The position numbers were made by a program, and so were the translations under genes. From NCBI GenBank assembly GCA_030490835.1, contig CM059972.1:43007452-43071451 (forward strand): a stretch of DNA of 64,000 bases, read 5' to 3'. Source of the stretch: Annona cherimola. Its lineage: Eukaryota; Streptophyta; Magnoliopsida; Magnoliales; Annonaceae. Positions 46,767 to 58,735 of the stretch are shown here, piece by piece. Each line of letters starts with the position of its first letter. The first letter of the stretch is position 1. Under the pieces are notes generated by a model, which saw nothing but the letters and a program-made list of their open reading frames with translations, was not told the DNA's origin and searched no databases.

Positions 46767-49561
46767 TCAGCAATCTAAAGCAAACAGGTTAGCCCGTAGC
46801 CCTCTCTCTTGCAAGGATGTGAGATGAGAGCAGTTTCTAATTTCCAATGTCCATAAGGAGGTGATGAGATTGCAGTCATCTAAGAGGAGAGAAGTAAGAG
46901 TTGATGGCAGACCTTCATTCTGCTGCTGTTGCTGCAGTCTGGATTTCTTTTCCTCTAGAAATGTCACCATCTCTTAACATTTCTGTATCCTCAAATCTTT
47001 CAGCTGGGTTAGCGCTTCCAGCATTCCTGGAGGCATTGATTTTAGGCTAGGAATATAACAAATTTCCAGCGATGAAAGGGAGGTATGGTAGCAAGGAAGT
47101 GATTTCAATAACCTCCCACTACCAAGTCCACCCAAATACAACACAGAAAGAGAGGGAAGGAATAGCGGAAGTTCATTAAATCCCTCATAGTCTGAAACAT
47201 CCAACTCTGTAAGGACAGGAAGGATGTTTGGTCATCTCCTTATCTTTGGGCAACTGGAAATATTTAATTTTTTTGATGATGAGGGAAGTTGGCTTCCCCA
47301 ACAGAAGCGTCACTTCGTCCAAATTGTGCACATCACCAAGTCTTAATTCTTTGACGGATGACAGCAACCCTGGAAGAGAGATGAGACTGGCACAGTTTGT
47401 GATATGCAAGTTTGAGAAGTTGGAAAGTGGGCTATTGGGCAGTTGCCTTAGCTGAGGGCAATCCTCAATGGAGAGGTTCTGGAGGCAAGGGAAGTCACCC
47501 TCCACCCCATTTTCCAGCTGCCACTCAACTAGATTGAGCATGTCTTTAATAAATAACTGCTTTAGTGATGGAAAACTGCCTGACATGCGACAGAACTCAC
47601 CCCAATCTGGTTTACTTGCTCCATTTTCTGAATATAGAGATCAGAAAGAGCGGGTAAGCAGCGCAGAAGTGGGAGGCCTGCATCTTCTGCTGTCATACAG
47701 GTGACTTGAAGATCGGAGATGCATGAGCACGTCCATCTTCATCGTCCAACTTGGAAAACGAGTGCCCCTATAGTAATAGATTTCTAGTATTTTGAGGTTA
47801 GGGTGAGGTTGAAGCGCTTCTGGTACTTCCTCTTCAGTTTGCTTATTTCAGGAGCTCTGATCATGATCTTCACTCCACAACAGTGACAAATGATTTATTA
47901 AAGGTTTGTTCTTCAAATTTTCCTGTTTAGCATTCTCTAGATTTTCAATCGAAACATCCGCAAGAAAGTTTGTTAGCTCCTTCAACTCTGCAATACTTTC
48001 CTTCTCCTTATCAGCAACAAATTGTGGCAATCTTTGTGAGCTAGCGAGTCTCCCAATCTGCAGTGGCTTGGATTCAATGTCTTGGCATTATGCTAGGTCA
48101 AGATAATGCAAATTAATCCGCTTTCTCATCTTACAAGGTCTTTACACCACCTGAGGAGCAATGCTTGCATACTCAAAAATGTTATAAATAGATTCTGGCA
48201 ACTCTTTGATCTTTGTCTTGCTGATATTGGGCTATCTTAGATGCTTCAGGTTACCAATGGAGTTGGGTAGCTCTGTAATGTTACCTCGACTAAAATCCAA
48301 TACCCTGATAAATCTTGATCTTTCAAATATGTCATGTGGTACCTTCTGAGTCTTTCTCGCCAATGCATTCATAAGGAGAAATGTCTGTAGGTCCTTCAAC
48401 TTATAAAATGACTCGAAATTAATGAGCTCCTTGTCAATGACGGAGTATGATAAATGTCGAATCTTTTGAAGAACACCTCTGACTTACCATCCTCCGTTTG
48501 AAGACATTCATCACCTAAATGAATTGCACCAAATCATGGACAAGATCAAGCATTTTGCATTTTATCTTCCGATGAAGCCTGAAGGTTGAAAGAAGGATCT
48601 CAACACCAAATTATTGAAGTACTCAGAACCTATATCTTCAATCTGCTTCTTTCTTCAAGATGAATGAAACCATGAGCAACCCACAGAAGTACCGATTTTT
48701 TCTCTTGAAATTCATAATGCTTTGGAAATATAAAGCAAAATGTGAAACAATGCTTGAGATGTGCTGGCAGATGCTCATAGCTTAATCTCAGAACTGGTAA
48801 TATGTTGCAAGCTGGACCTCGCAAGCTCCATATTGAACTTTTCAAGATATTTTCCCACTCCTTTATCTGCCTTTTAGAAGATGACAGTCCACCTAATGTT
48901 TTTGCTGCCAATGGCAAACTTCCGCATTTATTCTCTAGTTCCTCTCCAATTTTCATCAATTCTGGATAAACATCAGCAGCATTGTCCTCATAGAATGCTT
49001 GGTTTACAAACACCGACCGACAATCTTGTTTCGATAAACACCTGAGATGGTGAGTGCTCATTGATTGCATAGCATCTGAAACTGCTTGGTTCCTTATTGT
49101 TACAACTACCTTGCTTCCCTTTGCCCCAAATGAGAATGGAGCTCATAATCTCTCACATTCACTATCATTTTCACTCAAAACACAATCTAGCACTTGCAGA
49201 AATTTCTTCGCATTTAGTTTATCTTGAAGACAACATTGTAGGCTGTTGATATCTGATAAATCACAAGCACTTTTACTTGTGGATGCAAGAAAAAAATTCG
49301 TAAGCTTTTGACATCAAAATGTTCTCATAAACAAACTCGTACTCTCAGCTCAAAATTGTCGGTTACTCTTTTGTCATTCTACACAACCTTGGCAAGAGTT
49401 GTCTTGCCCACTCCACCCATCCCAACAATGGCGATGACCAAAAATTTATTGTTACCAGAATCATCAGACTTCAAAAAGTTTATAACATGTTCTCTGTCAT
49501 TTATGCGATCGAGGACTTTGGATGATTCATCTCTTACGGAACTCATTGACCCAACCCAAAG
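46767..49561 (-). pseudogene. CNL-type NBS-LRR resistance gene, truncated and frameshifted
   Basis: Minus-strand pieces in order: LKSDDSGNNKFLVIAIV leading to P-loop GMGGVGKTTLAKVV at about 49390-49430, followed at once by a stop; RNBS-B (SKVVVTIRN, 49110), GLPL region (CGSLPLAAKTLGG, 48920), RNBS-D (LKHCFTFCFIFPKHYEFQ, 48720), then leucine-rich repeats (VLDFSRGNITELPNSIGNLK near 48270, FPSLKQLFIKDMLNLVEW near 47560, and others to 46767). Many stops and frameshifts break it, and the N-terminal coiled-coil part is missing beyond 49561. Intact members are intracellular immune receptors; this one cannot be. The Trp of RNBS-D repeats and the LRR style point to the non-TIR class. Confidence 0.9.
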
Positions 49562-49670
49562 CTAACATGGTGGAAGATACTTTCGTGCTTTAAACTATTT
49601 TAAATATTCTTTTTTGACACTTTATCAAGTATGTCACCTGATTGTGTGGGAGATCGATACCATTGAAGTA

Positions 49671-50095
49671 CTCTTAATCAAGAGTGCTATCTAAATGACT
49701 TTTATTTTAATTATTGATTTGTTCGCTTCTCTGGCTAAGATCACTGAACTGGGTAACATTCACCTCAAGGCGTAGAAATGATGTTCAATTCAGAGAAACA
49801 AGGATTTATAATAGGCCCTCTGATTTAATGTAAACATTTGCATGACCTTTTTTTACTTTTAAAATTTTTTGGCATTAATATTTTCATTTTTTAAATGTTA
49901 CCATTACTTCTCTTAATCAATAGCGCTATTTAAATTATTTCCATTTTAATTATTGACTTGTTTACTCTTCTCTTGGCTAATCACTGAATTGGGTAACATT
50001 CACCTCAACAGTGGCGTGGAAACTCTTTCAATTCAAACTCCAAAGAAACAAGGTCCCTTTGATTCAATGTAAATGTTTGCATGACTTCTTTTTTA
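49671..50095 (+). repeat. Direct duplication of ~185 bp upstream of the resistance pseudogene
   Basis: 49671-49858 and 49909-50095 share CTCTTAATCAA, TTTTAATTATTGA, GGGTAACATTCACCTCAA and AAATGTTTGCATGAC-type segments with many substitutions and small indels. They lie just beyond the truncated 5' end of the pseudogene, where a promoter or coiled-coil exon might once have been. Confidence 0.75.
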
Positions 50096-50251
50096 AAATT
50101 TTCTAATTTTAGTTTTTAATTTTAAAAGTAAAAAAGTTTAAAAATAGGAAGTTGTAAGATGTGTGTGTATGTGAGAAGTTGGGCCCGTATATTAACGCTT
50201 AAAAAAATTTTAATTTTTTAAAAAAGTTATGCAAATGTTTGCATTGAATCA

Positions 50252-50490
50252 GGGGCTCGGTGCACCTAAGTATATTTAATTTATTTTTTAATTTTTTTGA
50301 ATTTTTTATATAAATGTTAATTTAAGTATATTTAATATGTGTATTAATTTTTATCATTTTTGATATTTTTATATATTTATTTTGAATTTTTAAAAATTAG
50401 TAGCATTTTAGTAATTCTTAGAGTAATAATTGTGTAAAAACAATTTCAAAAAAATCAGAAATGGATTTGTGCATCGAGGTGCACCAAGCG
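50252..50490. mobile_element. AT-rich repeat with GGTGCACCT ends (MITE-like)
   Basis: CGGTGCACCTAAG at the left and GAGGTGCACCAAG at the right form short inverted ends around an AT-rich, non-coding core. The core segment TTTAATATGTGTAT through AGTAGCATTTTAG recurs at 52055-52150. Class not assigned. Confidence 0.5.
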
Positions 50491-50850
50491 TAAGAGCAAC
50501 CGAGTGCAGAAAATCGGGGTCCCATTTGTATAGTGTTTTTTCATAGTAAAATTGTGGAATTTTTTTTTTTTTTAATACATGATAGAGTTGTATACTTAAG
50601 GTGTTGTTGACACTTCATTAAAATTTCAAATGGCCTTCCTACTAATAGGCCAACTATCCTGTTATTTCCAAATTCAATAGCCCACTTATGAAATGATGAC
50701 CTTTTTTGTAGATATATATTTGAATATTAACGCATGCACTTGCAAGCTCAATATTTGTGTAGGGTCCACTTGAAGAATGGGCTTCCAATCCCGTGAAGCC
50801 CACTTTGGAAACAATGGTCATCAATTGATAACTCGTGAAAATGCAAGTTA
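50491..50850. other. Unassigned AT-rich sequence
   Basis: No frame, repeat or motif I can support. It separates the AT-rich repeat from the LTR fragment to the right. Confidence 0.4.
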
Positions 50851-51970
50851 TAATGACTCATTTCAGACTAGTTTTGAATGTTAGTCCAAGAGAATGTGGT
50901 TAATTTGCACCCATGGAGCTTCGTTTTCATTTACTTTGCATTTTAGGTATAATGCGTAGTTTTTATGCATTTTTAGTGTAAATCGAGGCAAATCTTGTGA
51001 ACTTCGGGTTGTAGCACTAACACCTCATCATTTATAAGTACATTTATTGGGTGTTAGTTGGTTTTGCAGGAAAGATGCGTGGCTAACTGCTTTGGAATGT
51101 GATGGGATGAAGAATGGAGCAAATTGAGAAAGCAAGGTTGCTGGTGCCCCGGTGTCGACTTATGGCGCCTAGGCGCCACTTCACTGCCATACAGGAACTC
51201 ACCAGAAACCCTTAAGTTGGCAGGCTTCCAGAGAGTCAGCGCCCCCCGCACATGTGCATTTCGGCACGTGTCTCATGCTAAGTTCAAGGGGGTATAAATA
51301 TACACTTAGGGTTCATTTGGAAAAGAGAGGAGAACACGTGAGGAGCAGCCAAGGGGGGAGAAAACAAAGGACTTCTAAGCCAAGAGCACCTGAAGAGGGG
51401 AATCAACTTCGTTGGTGAAACTAGCAAGTTTTAACTTCTCTTTCTTGTTCTCTATATATTTTCCTTTTCTCTTTTGTTGGAAATGTATTCAACTTGGGTT
51501 TCAATGGGATTTAACTCCGTGTTTATGAGCTAAACTTCAATAGGTGGGAGGTTGAGATGATTTGATGCCTAAACTATGTTATTTTGGTTCTGGATGATTT
51601 GAATATGAGTATTTAATTACTGAATATTTGTGTTGTGTGGATTTACCCTTGCGTGTGATGTTTAATGCTTTTTACAAGCCTAGCTACCTTGTAAAATGAT
51701 TTAGTTGCTGGATTTATCTTTGGAAAAAGAGAATCTAAGCAAGGTTTATGTATAAGGCATATGTTTCTCTCTTGAGGAATGAAGAATGTTTAATGAATAG
51801 GAATATACCGTTAAACCCTATGTAGTCATGAGCAGGTTATGTATAGATCAATTCCATCACATTCATTTGCATGGGAACATAGTAAGTGGGTGTTGGGTAA
51901 TTAGCTTTATGTGTGTTGGAAGACATTTAAAGATTATTGAACTTGGACTAGGAATTCTTGGGACCTGGTC
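50851..51970 (+). mobile_element. Fragment of a second Athila/Tat-type LTR
   Basis: It has TATA-like GGGTATAAATATACAC near 51290, then a leader with AATAGGTGGGAGGTTGAGAT (51540) that I recognise as typical of Athila/Tat LTR leaders. A perfect 16-bp palindrome TGGCGCCTAGGCGCCA lies at 51163-51178. The plus strand is the likely sense. Its true ends are not defined; at the right it meets a hairpin-bearing repeat at 51971. Confidence 0.55.
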
Positions 51971-52152
51971 GTATGCTCCCGGGAGCATTGAGCTCTCAAT
52001 GAGCATACACCCATTTTTTTTTAGTTTTTTTTGAAATTTTTTTTTACAAAATTGTTCATCTAGGTGTATTTAATATGTGTATAAATTTTTTACCAGTTTT
52101 GGAGTATTTTAGATATTTATTTTTTATTTTTGAAAATCAGTAGCATTTTAGG
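51971..52152. mobile_element. Repeat with a compact terminal cruciform and AT-rich body
   Basis: 51971-52008 contains GTATGCTC and its complement GAGCATAC at the ends, enclosing the palindrome ATGCTCCCGGGAGCAT and the inverted pair CATTGAG/CTCAATG. The body to 52152 matches 50266-50420. It is cut at 52153 by a Gypsy LTR. It is possibly a foldback or MITE-type element; the class is uncertain. Confidence 0.5.
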
Positions 52153-55100
52153 TGTGATACTCAGACCCAAGTAAGACTTATATATATGCATTTGGCATAT
52201 AAATATGGATCATGTAGGATTTAGTTAAATTATGAATGATTTTCATTTCAATTATGATGATTTGTTGCAATTAGGGCAAATGGTTATGAATGATGATTAT
52301 AAGTCGATATGGGTCAATGTGATTAAAGAGGCCTAATGAGGATTAGGGAATGTGAATATATTGAGGATAATTACCTCATATATTATGGTTTAACTAATAG
52401 AGATTATGTTGATAATTTTGGATTTAAGATAGCAAATGCTAGAAAATTCATAACTCGACGCCGGTAAGGTGGATTAAGATGAAAATTGAAAGGTAAGCAC
52501 ATAATTTTATGCTTAATATTATGGAAAGGTTAGATTATGAAAATATTGATGAAATTAGGGTGAAAATTGATCATCCCATCAAAATTCAAGGATGATTTCA
52601 AAAGATCATAACTTGAGCTAGAAAAGTCGGATTGAGACGAAATTTGAAATGAACGGTTAAAATTATGAGATCAATGCTATGAAAGGATTTGATCAAGTTA
52701 AGTGTCGTGGGATCATGGTTGCGCGAAAAAAAAGTGGAGCACCATTGACTTTTGTGCACCATAAAGTAGCCTTTATTTATGTTAAAGTAAGGTAAATAAT
52801 TATATTTTTAATAGCAAAAATGAGGTGTTAAAAGGAGGTAATTACAAGTGGAATTCGTGAATTATCTAAAATGACAAAATCCATGATAAAATCAAGTGAG
52901 TAATGACATGATTTAATGGCTAAATAGGCTAGCTCAAAGGAGCTTGAAGAGGTGGCAACCCGTGGACGTCCAAAGGGGCTATGTACTTGATTTTTTTTAA
53001 TATTTTAAAATGCAAAATGTGCATTTCAATGACCTAGGCAGCTAGGGTGAGATATGGACGTGATTTAGGTTGATTTTTGTTGCAAGAAAATGCCATAAGG
53101 TCAATGATAAGTGGACATTTCCACATGGACAACAACATGGAAGCCGAGTGAGGTGCACGTTCAAGCTGATATTTGTAATTTTTTATGATTTTTTTAAAGG
53201 CTAAATGGACCTCTAAATGAGCTCCTACTTAGGGTAATTAAGTGACAATTAATTAAAGCTATAATTTTGTAGAAAAAACTACAAAAGGCAGCTGCATATG
53301 GGACGTTGAATGCATGGACAACAAGATGGAGCAATGGAGATGTGGACGTTCAAGGCTGAGATCTGTTTTTTTGTGATTTTTTTAATATGATAAATGGACC
53401 CTAAGTATACTATTAACTAGGGTGATTAAATACCCATAAATTAAAGTGGAATTAGGTGTGGAAAATGTGCACAAGGGCTGCTGAAATGGACGTCCGAATA
53501 GGGGACAACAACATAGACTTCAATGCATAGATTTTTTATGAATTTTTTAAAGATAATTATCTAATTTACTTGGACCATATTTTGTCATATCATTAAAGGG
53601 GATAAATATGTATTTAATTACCTGCTAAATGATGTGGCAAATGGGTCCCACAAAGCTGGAAAATCCAGCTTATACATAAGGGGACGTCCATATGGTGCAA
53701 GGGTTGGAGAGAGAAAATTTTCAAGGAGCAAACCCCCTAAACTCCAGCAGTGTGCACGACCCCATATTCCAGCAGCATGAAGCCAAGAAAAAGAGGAGAA
53801 AAAGAGAAGGAAAAAGGGGAAGAAAGAAGAGGAATTCAAGCTAGAGAAGATGGGTTCAAGGTTGATGCGATTTCAAGTAAGTTCCTCTTAAGTTCTTGAA
53901 TCATTTAAACGTAATTTTTCACCTCAACTTATGAGTCAAGAATTTGATTCATAATGAACCCTTAAAGTATGATTCATGATGCCCTTGATTAGGGTATTGA
54001 TTAAGGTTTGAATGAAAAGAATGAAATCAAGGGTTCAAGAGGATGAAAATAGAGATTAGGGTTGAATATGGGTCGATTAATGTAGATGAAATTTTCTTAA
54101 ACCCATGTATGATGTTGTTGTTTTGATTTTCTATCATAATTATATGATGATTCATGATTAGGTAAATTATATATGTTGATTTGGGCTTAAGTTATGAATT
54201 TTAGAAATGATGTGAATTAGGGTTACACATATAACCCGATTTCCATGTTTTTATGTTAAAAATGATATATGAATTAGCCCAAATGATTTATGGATGATTA
54301 AGGGGGTGAAATACTCTAAACCTAGGGTACTTTGGACATTCAAAATGGGTTAGAAAAGATTTTCCTAAATCTGATTTTTAGGGGCATACATGTGGACGTC
54401 CAAAGTGGTGCAAAAGGGTACCCAAAATGTGTATGAAAATTGCTGTTATGGAAGTAAACGAATTATGGAATTTAAATATGTATTAATACCCTAAATTTGG
54501 GTTAAGAAAAGCATGATTAATGGCTGGAATTTATGGATTAGAAATCTGTTTTGATTTAAGTATCAAAAGAGGCGTTGAAAGGATGAAAAATGGGTTCCAA
54601 AGTTGCTGTTTTGGAACTCTATGATGAATGGATCAAAATTTTGAAATTAAATCCTAAATTATATGTTAATTAAGGGGTTTAATCATGCTAAAATAAGAGA
54701 AATTTTCTATGTTGAAAGATTTTAATAAACACATGATTTATGTGTTGTGAAATGGACATGTATGAAGAGACAAATATGAGAAAATGATAAATGGTTTATG
54801 TGAGTGGTTAAAATGAAAAAATGCATGAAAATATGATAAAAACATGGATTAAGGTACTGTTTTAGTAAATAATGATAATCTTAAATTTTGAGATTAATAT
54901 ATGATGTCTAAGTTATCAACTAAGTGCTTAAAATGAGCACCGTTGTATGAAAAGTGAAAATTATGTTAAAAATGATAAATGAAGGTAAGGAACCTCCAAA
55001 TAATTATTTAATGAATGATATTATATGTATGAAAATTTACCCTACATAAGGGTATTAAAAATGAATGAATGGATAATGCGATGTATAGGCTATGTTAACA

Positions 55101-56133
55101 TATATGAACACCTGACTTGAAAGACAAGTGGGTTAGGCTAGTATAATGTAAATCCAAATGGATTTATGTAGGTTAGAAAACCCTAAGGGATACAAGCATT
55201 TGAAGTTAATGCATATAAATGAAATGTTATTTTCATTTATCTAGGCAAAGGCAAGGAAAAGAATGGAAGGAACTCAGGTAAGCAAGCGAACTTTTCAAAT
55301 TATTGATTTCTTCCTATGCGTTGAAGTGATTTAAGATATTATGTCAATGCTTTTATGAATGTTTTATAAGCGGGCAAGCACAAGTTTTGAAAATGACGAT
55401 TTTAATGAAAAGTCATAAGTTTTGAAAAAGGATGACTTTAAGGAAAAACCTCAAGGTTTGCTTCATGGGAAGCAAGCAACAACTTTTAATATAAATGTTT
55501 TATCACAAGTATTGCCAAAGATTGGGAATGCTTTATGCTAATGAATTTAGGAGTTCGCTTATGAGTAAGCAAGTACTACATGATGATATTTTTAAAGGAT
55601 TTTATGTTTTATGCCGATGTTTTAAGAATTTGCTTTCAAGCAAGCAAGCAAGTTTTTTATGATGTTATTTCAAAAGTATTTTATAAGAAAAAGAAAATTT
55701 TCCCTTTTTCACAAAGAAAAATTTGTAAATAAGTTTTGAGTTTACTTTTACGATATTTGATGATAAACAATTATGTTTATGAAAGAAAAAAAAAGATTTG
55801 ATTTATAGAAAAAGATTGGATTTTCCAAGTCGTGATATTTAAATATAAATGATAATTTGAACATAGTTTATATGTAATATGTTTAAAATGATATTTGAAA
55901 AGCTTTGATTTCCTTTAGATAAGGAAATATGTTGAAAATATCTCAAAAAATATTTATATGAATATTGTTAAAATAGCATTTAAGGATGACCAACCCAATA
56001 AGTTGATTTCATAAACTAGTTTGATTTCGGGTTGCTAAAGTAGCATGCAAAAGGCTATGCAAGCTCCTCTTTTTGTAAAAATGGCAAATTGAATATGTGG
56101 ATAGGGATTTGATTTTTAAGGTGGTTGAGAAGG
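52153..56133 (+). mobile_element. Gypsy LTR, large family, 3' end missing
   Basis: It starts TGTGATACTCAGACCC at 52153 inside the AT-rich repeat. A TATA-like TTATACATAAGG (53670), a donor-like TCAAGTAAGTTCC (53873) and a mini-exon-like segment at 55245-55277 follow in family order. The family sequence GAGAAGG then CTTAGCAC (compare 8539) is broken after GAAGG at 56133, where another LTR begins, so it was interrupted there. Confidence 0.85.
55245..55277 (+). other. Putative mini-exon 2, shortest copy
   Basis: A 33-nt purine-rich block between TTTTCATTTATCTAG and GGTAAGCAAGC. It is the counterpart of 10719-10765. Confidence 0.45.
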
Positions 56134-58735
56134 TGTGATACCCAGACCCAAGTAGGACTCATACGAAGGCATTTGCCTTGAATGAATTTTGGATGATTTT
56201 ATGATTTAATGATACTTTGCAATTAGGGTTTCGATTAAAAAAGGTGATTAAAATTAATCGCTAGAGCCCAAAGTGAGTCAGCATGACCAAAGGGGCTTAA
56301 TGAGGATTAGAAGATGCTAATGTAGCATGAATAATTATTTTAATTTTCATGATTTAATTTATGAAAATTAAAATGGAAATTATGGAATTATGTTGGAAAA
56401 TGTAGAAAATTTATAACTTGACGCCTATAAGGCAGATTGAGGTAAAATTTTAAAGATAAGCTCACGATTATGGGCTTGACCTAATGTGTGGATTGGATTA
56501 AGATAAATATTTATTTTAATCTCACACTTTAAGGATATTTCAAAGGGTCATAACTTGACATAGAAAAGTCGGTTTGAGATGAAACTTGAAACTATTGAAT
56601 AAAATTATGAAATCTATGAGATGAATGGATTGGATTAAGCTAATTATCATGAAAAGTTTCTTTCTTGGAGAGCAAGTAAGAAGTTACTTAAGAGCTAAGT
56701 AAAGAGGGGTAATTTGGAAAAGTTAAAATGAAAATTACTTAAGTACCCATGGGGTTGCTTGGGGAGCAAGAAAGGAAGCAAATAAAAGGAGAAAAGGGGC
56801 AGCAAGGGCTGGACGTTTCCAGCAAGAGGGAGAGCAAGAGAGAGAAAGAGAGAGAAAGAGAGAGAGGAGAAGGAGAAGAGAAGGAAGAGGAGGTCATCTT
56901 GGAAGTCTTCTTGGGAATTGATTTCCCTCCAAAAAAATCCAGGTATGTGGTGATTTATTAACATGTTTAAAGGATTAAAGATGCCTAATTAATCAAGTTT
57001 AATTTGGGGATTAATTAGCCCATATCATCTAATCTACACTCATGTGTAGTGAATCTAGAAAAAGAAAAAATATGGAAGATATATCAAATGAACGAGTTTT
57101 TACATGAAACTTTGTTTGAGAACTCATGATGGTGTGATTAAGGAACAACCAAATTTTCAGCTTAAAAGGATAAGGGTGTTGCAAAAATTAAAAATCCGGG
57201 AAAATCAACCTGGACAGGGTTGAACGGGTGTTAGGTTCAGCTGCACCAAATGATTTTTAATTATTTTTATACAAGGTATTTTGAGTTGAAAATTTTATAT
57301 GATATATAAGACATCCTTAAGATCACACGAATAAAATAAAAATTAGTTTTTGAAGGTTTAAATATACCTAATAATTTACGTGATTTGGACTATCTGAAAA
57401 TGGATGTTGCTATCCAGCAGGATAAAAATACCAAAATAAATATAAATGCTTGATGTTTTGTGCTGGAAATATTTATTTTGGTTAATTCATGAAGCTATTA
57501 AGGTTCAGATCAAAACTAATTGATTTGATAATAATCCAAGATTTTGAGAGTTTAGCATGTATGATTTCAGCATTATGGACAGCTTAAGGATTAAATCAAG
57601 ATAAATGTTAAATTTCAGATTTTTGAGATGAAATTTAAATTACAATGGGTTAAGAAAATCATGATTAATTGCTGGCCTTTATGGATTAGAAATTTGTTTT
57701 GATTTAAATATCAAAAGAGGCATTGAATGGATGGAAAACGGGTCCTAACGTTGCTGTTTTGAAACCCTATGATAAATGGAATAAAATTTCATAAATAAAC
57801 CCTAAATTATATGTTAATTAAGGGGTTTAATCATGCTGAATTGGGATACAAGTTTCTATTTTGAAAAGTTTAAGAAACACATAAGTTATGTGAAATAAGA
57901 TGAGCATATAGAGAAGGATATGTATGGGCAAGGGTGAAGATGGATATGCATTCCAAAGAAAGAAAGATTTAAAGTTAATGTGTTATGGATCATATGGGAT
58001 TAAACCCATATGACACATATATGTGAATTGAAGAAAAATACAAGGCATACAAGCACAATATATGATGAAAATGTATAAGGTAGTCATGTTTACTTGTCTA
58101 GGAAAAGGCAAGGAAAGGATGGAAGGCGCAAAAAGGGTCGCCACAGGTAAGCAAGCAGGACCTTTGAAAATGAGATTTTATTCTCAAACGCAAAAAATGC
58201 TTTCAAGTTGCTTTACTTGAATGTTTCTAAAGTTGTTTAAGGATGACCATTCCTTCATCTCTTTATTACTCTTTGAAATGATTGGTTAAAATCTTTCCTA
58301 TTTTCAAATGGCTTGCTAGCATGGATTTAAATGATGTTTTCATGAAACGATGTTCAAATGGATGGTGCAAAGAATTCTCTACATGAGAACGACAAGTTAC
58401 CATGTGTAAGAGGTATATAATGCCGGGGTGACTAAAGGTCATGCATGGAATGGAAATCAAGCAAGCTAGTCGAGGTAGTAAGTGGACAAGGAGTCCCCCT
58501 TGACGTTGCCAAGTCAGAAGGTTCGACGCCAAGGATGGAAAGGATCATGTTATGACAGTATGTTCCTCGATCTAGCGTACCCTCATATGAAGGATTATGT
58601 CATGAATGGAAATAATGCATTTGCACATCTAATGTTTATGAAATGCCCAAAAACTGGGATTTACGAATGGTTTCCATGAATGATTTTCATGAATGGTTTA
58701 TGAAGGTTTGCAAAGGCATGTTGAAACATCATTTT
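56134..58735 (+). mobile_element. Gypsy LTR, large family, truncated at its right
   Basis: It starts TGTGATACCCAGACCC at 56134. A GA-rich leader tract (56827-56890), a donor-like CCAG|GTATGT (56942), and a mini-exon-like segment at 58102-58146 follow. It ends abruptly near 58735, where sequence in the opposite orientation begins, so the terminal hairpin and GGGGCGCCACA end are missing. Confidence 0.82.
58102..58146 (+). other. Putative mini-exon 2 in the truncated LTR
   Basis: A 45-nt purine-rich block between TGTTTACTTGTCTAG and GGTAAGCAAGC. It is the counterpart of 10719-10765. Confidence 0.45.

Noticed and set aside
47228..48106. Plus-strand frames of 60-78 codons across the NBS-LRR region
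   Set aside because: They are antisense shadows of the leucine-rich-repeat pseudogene.
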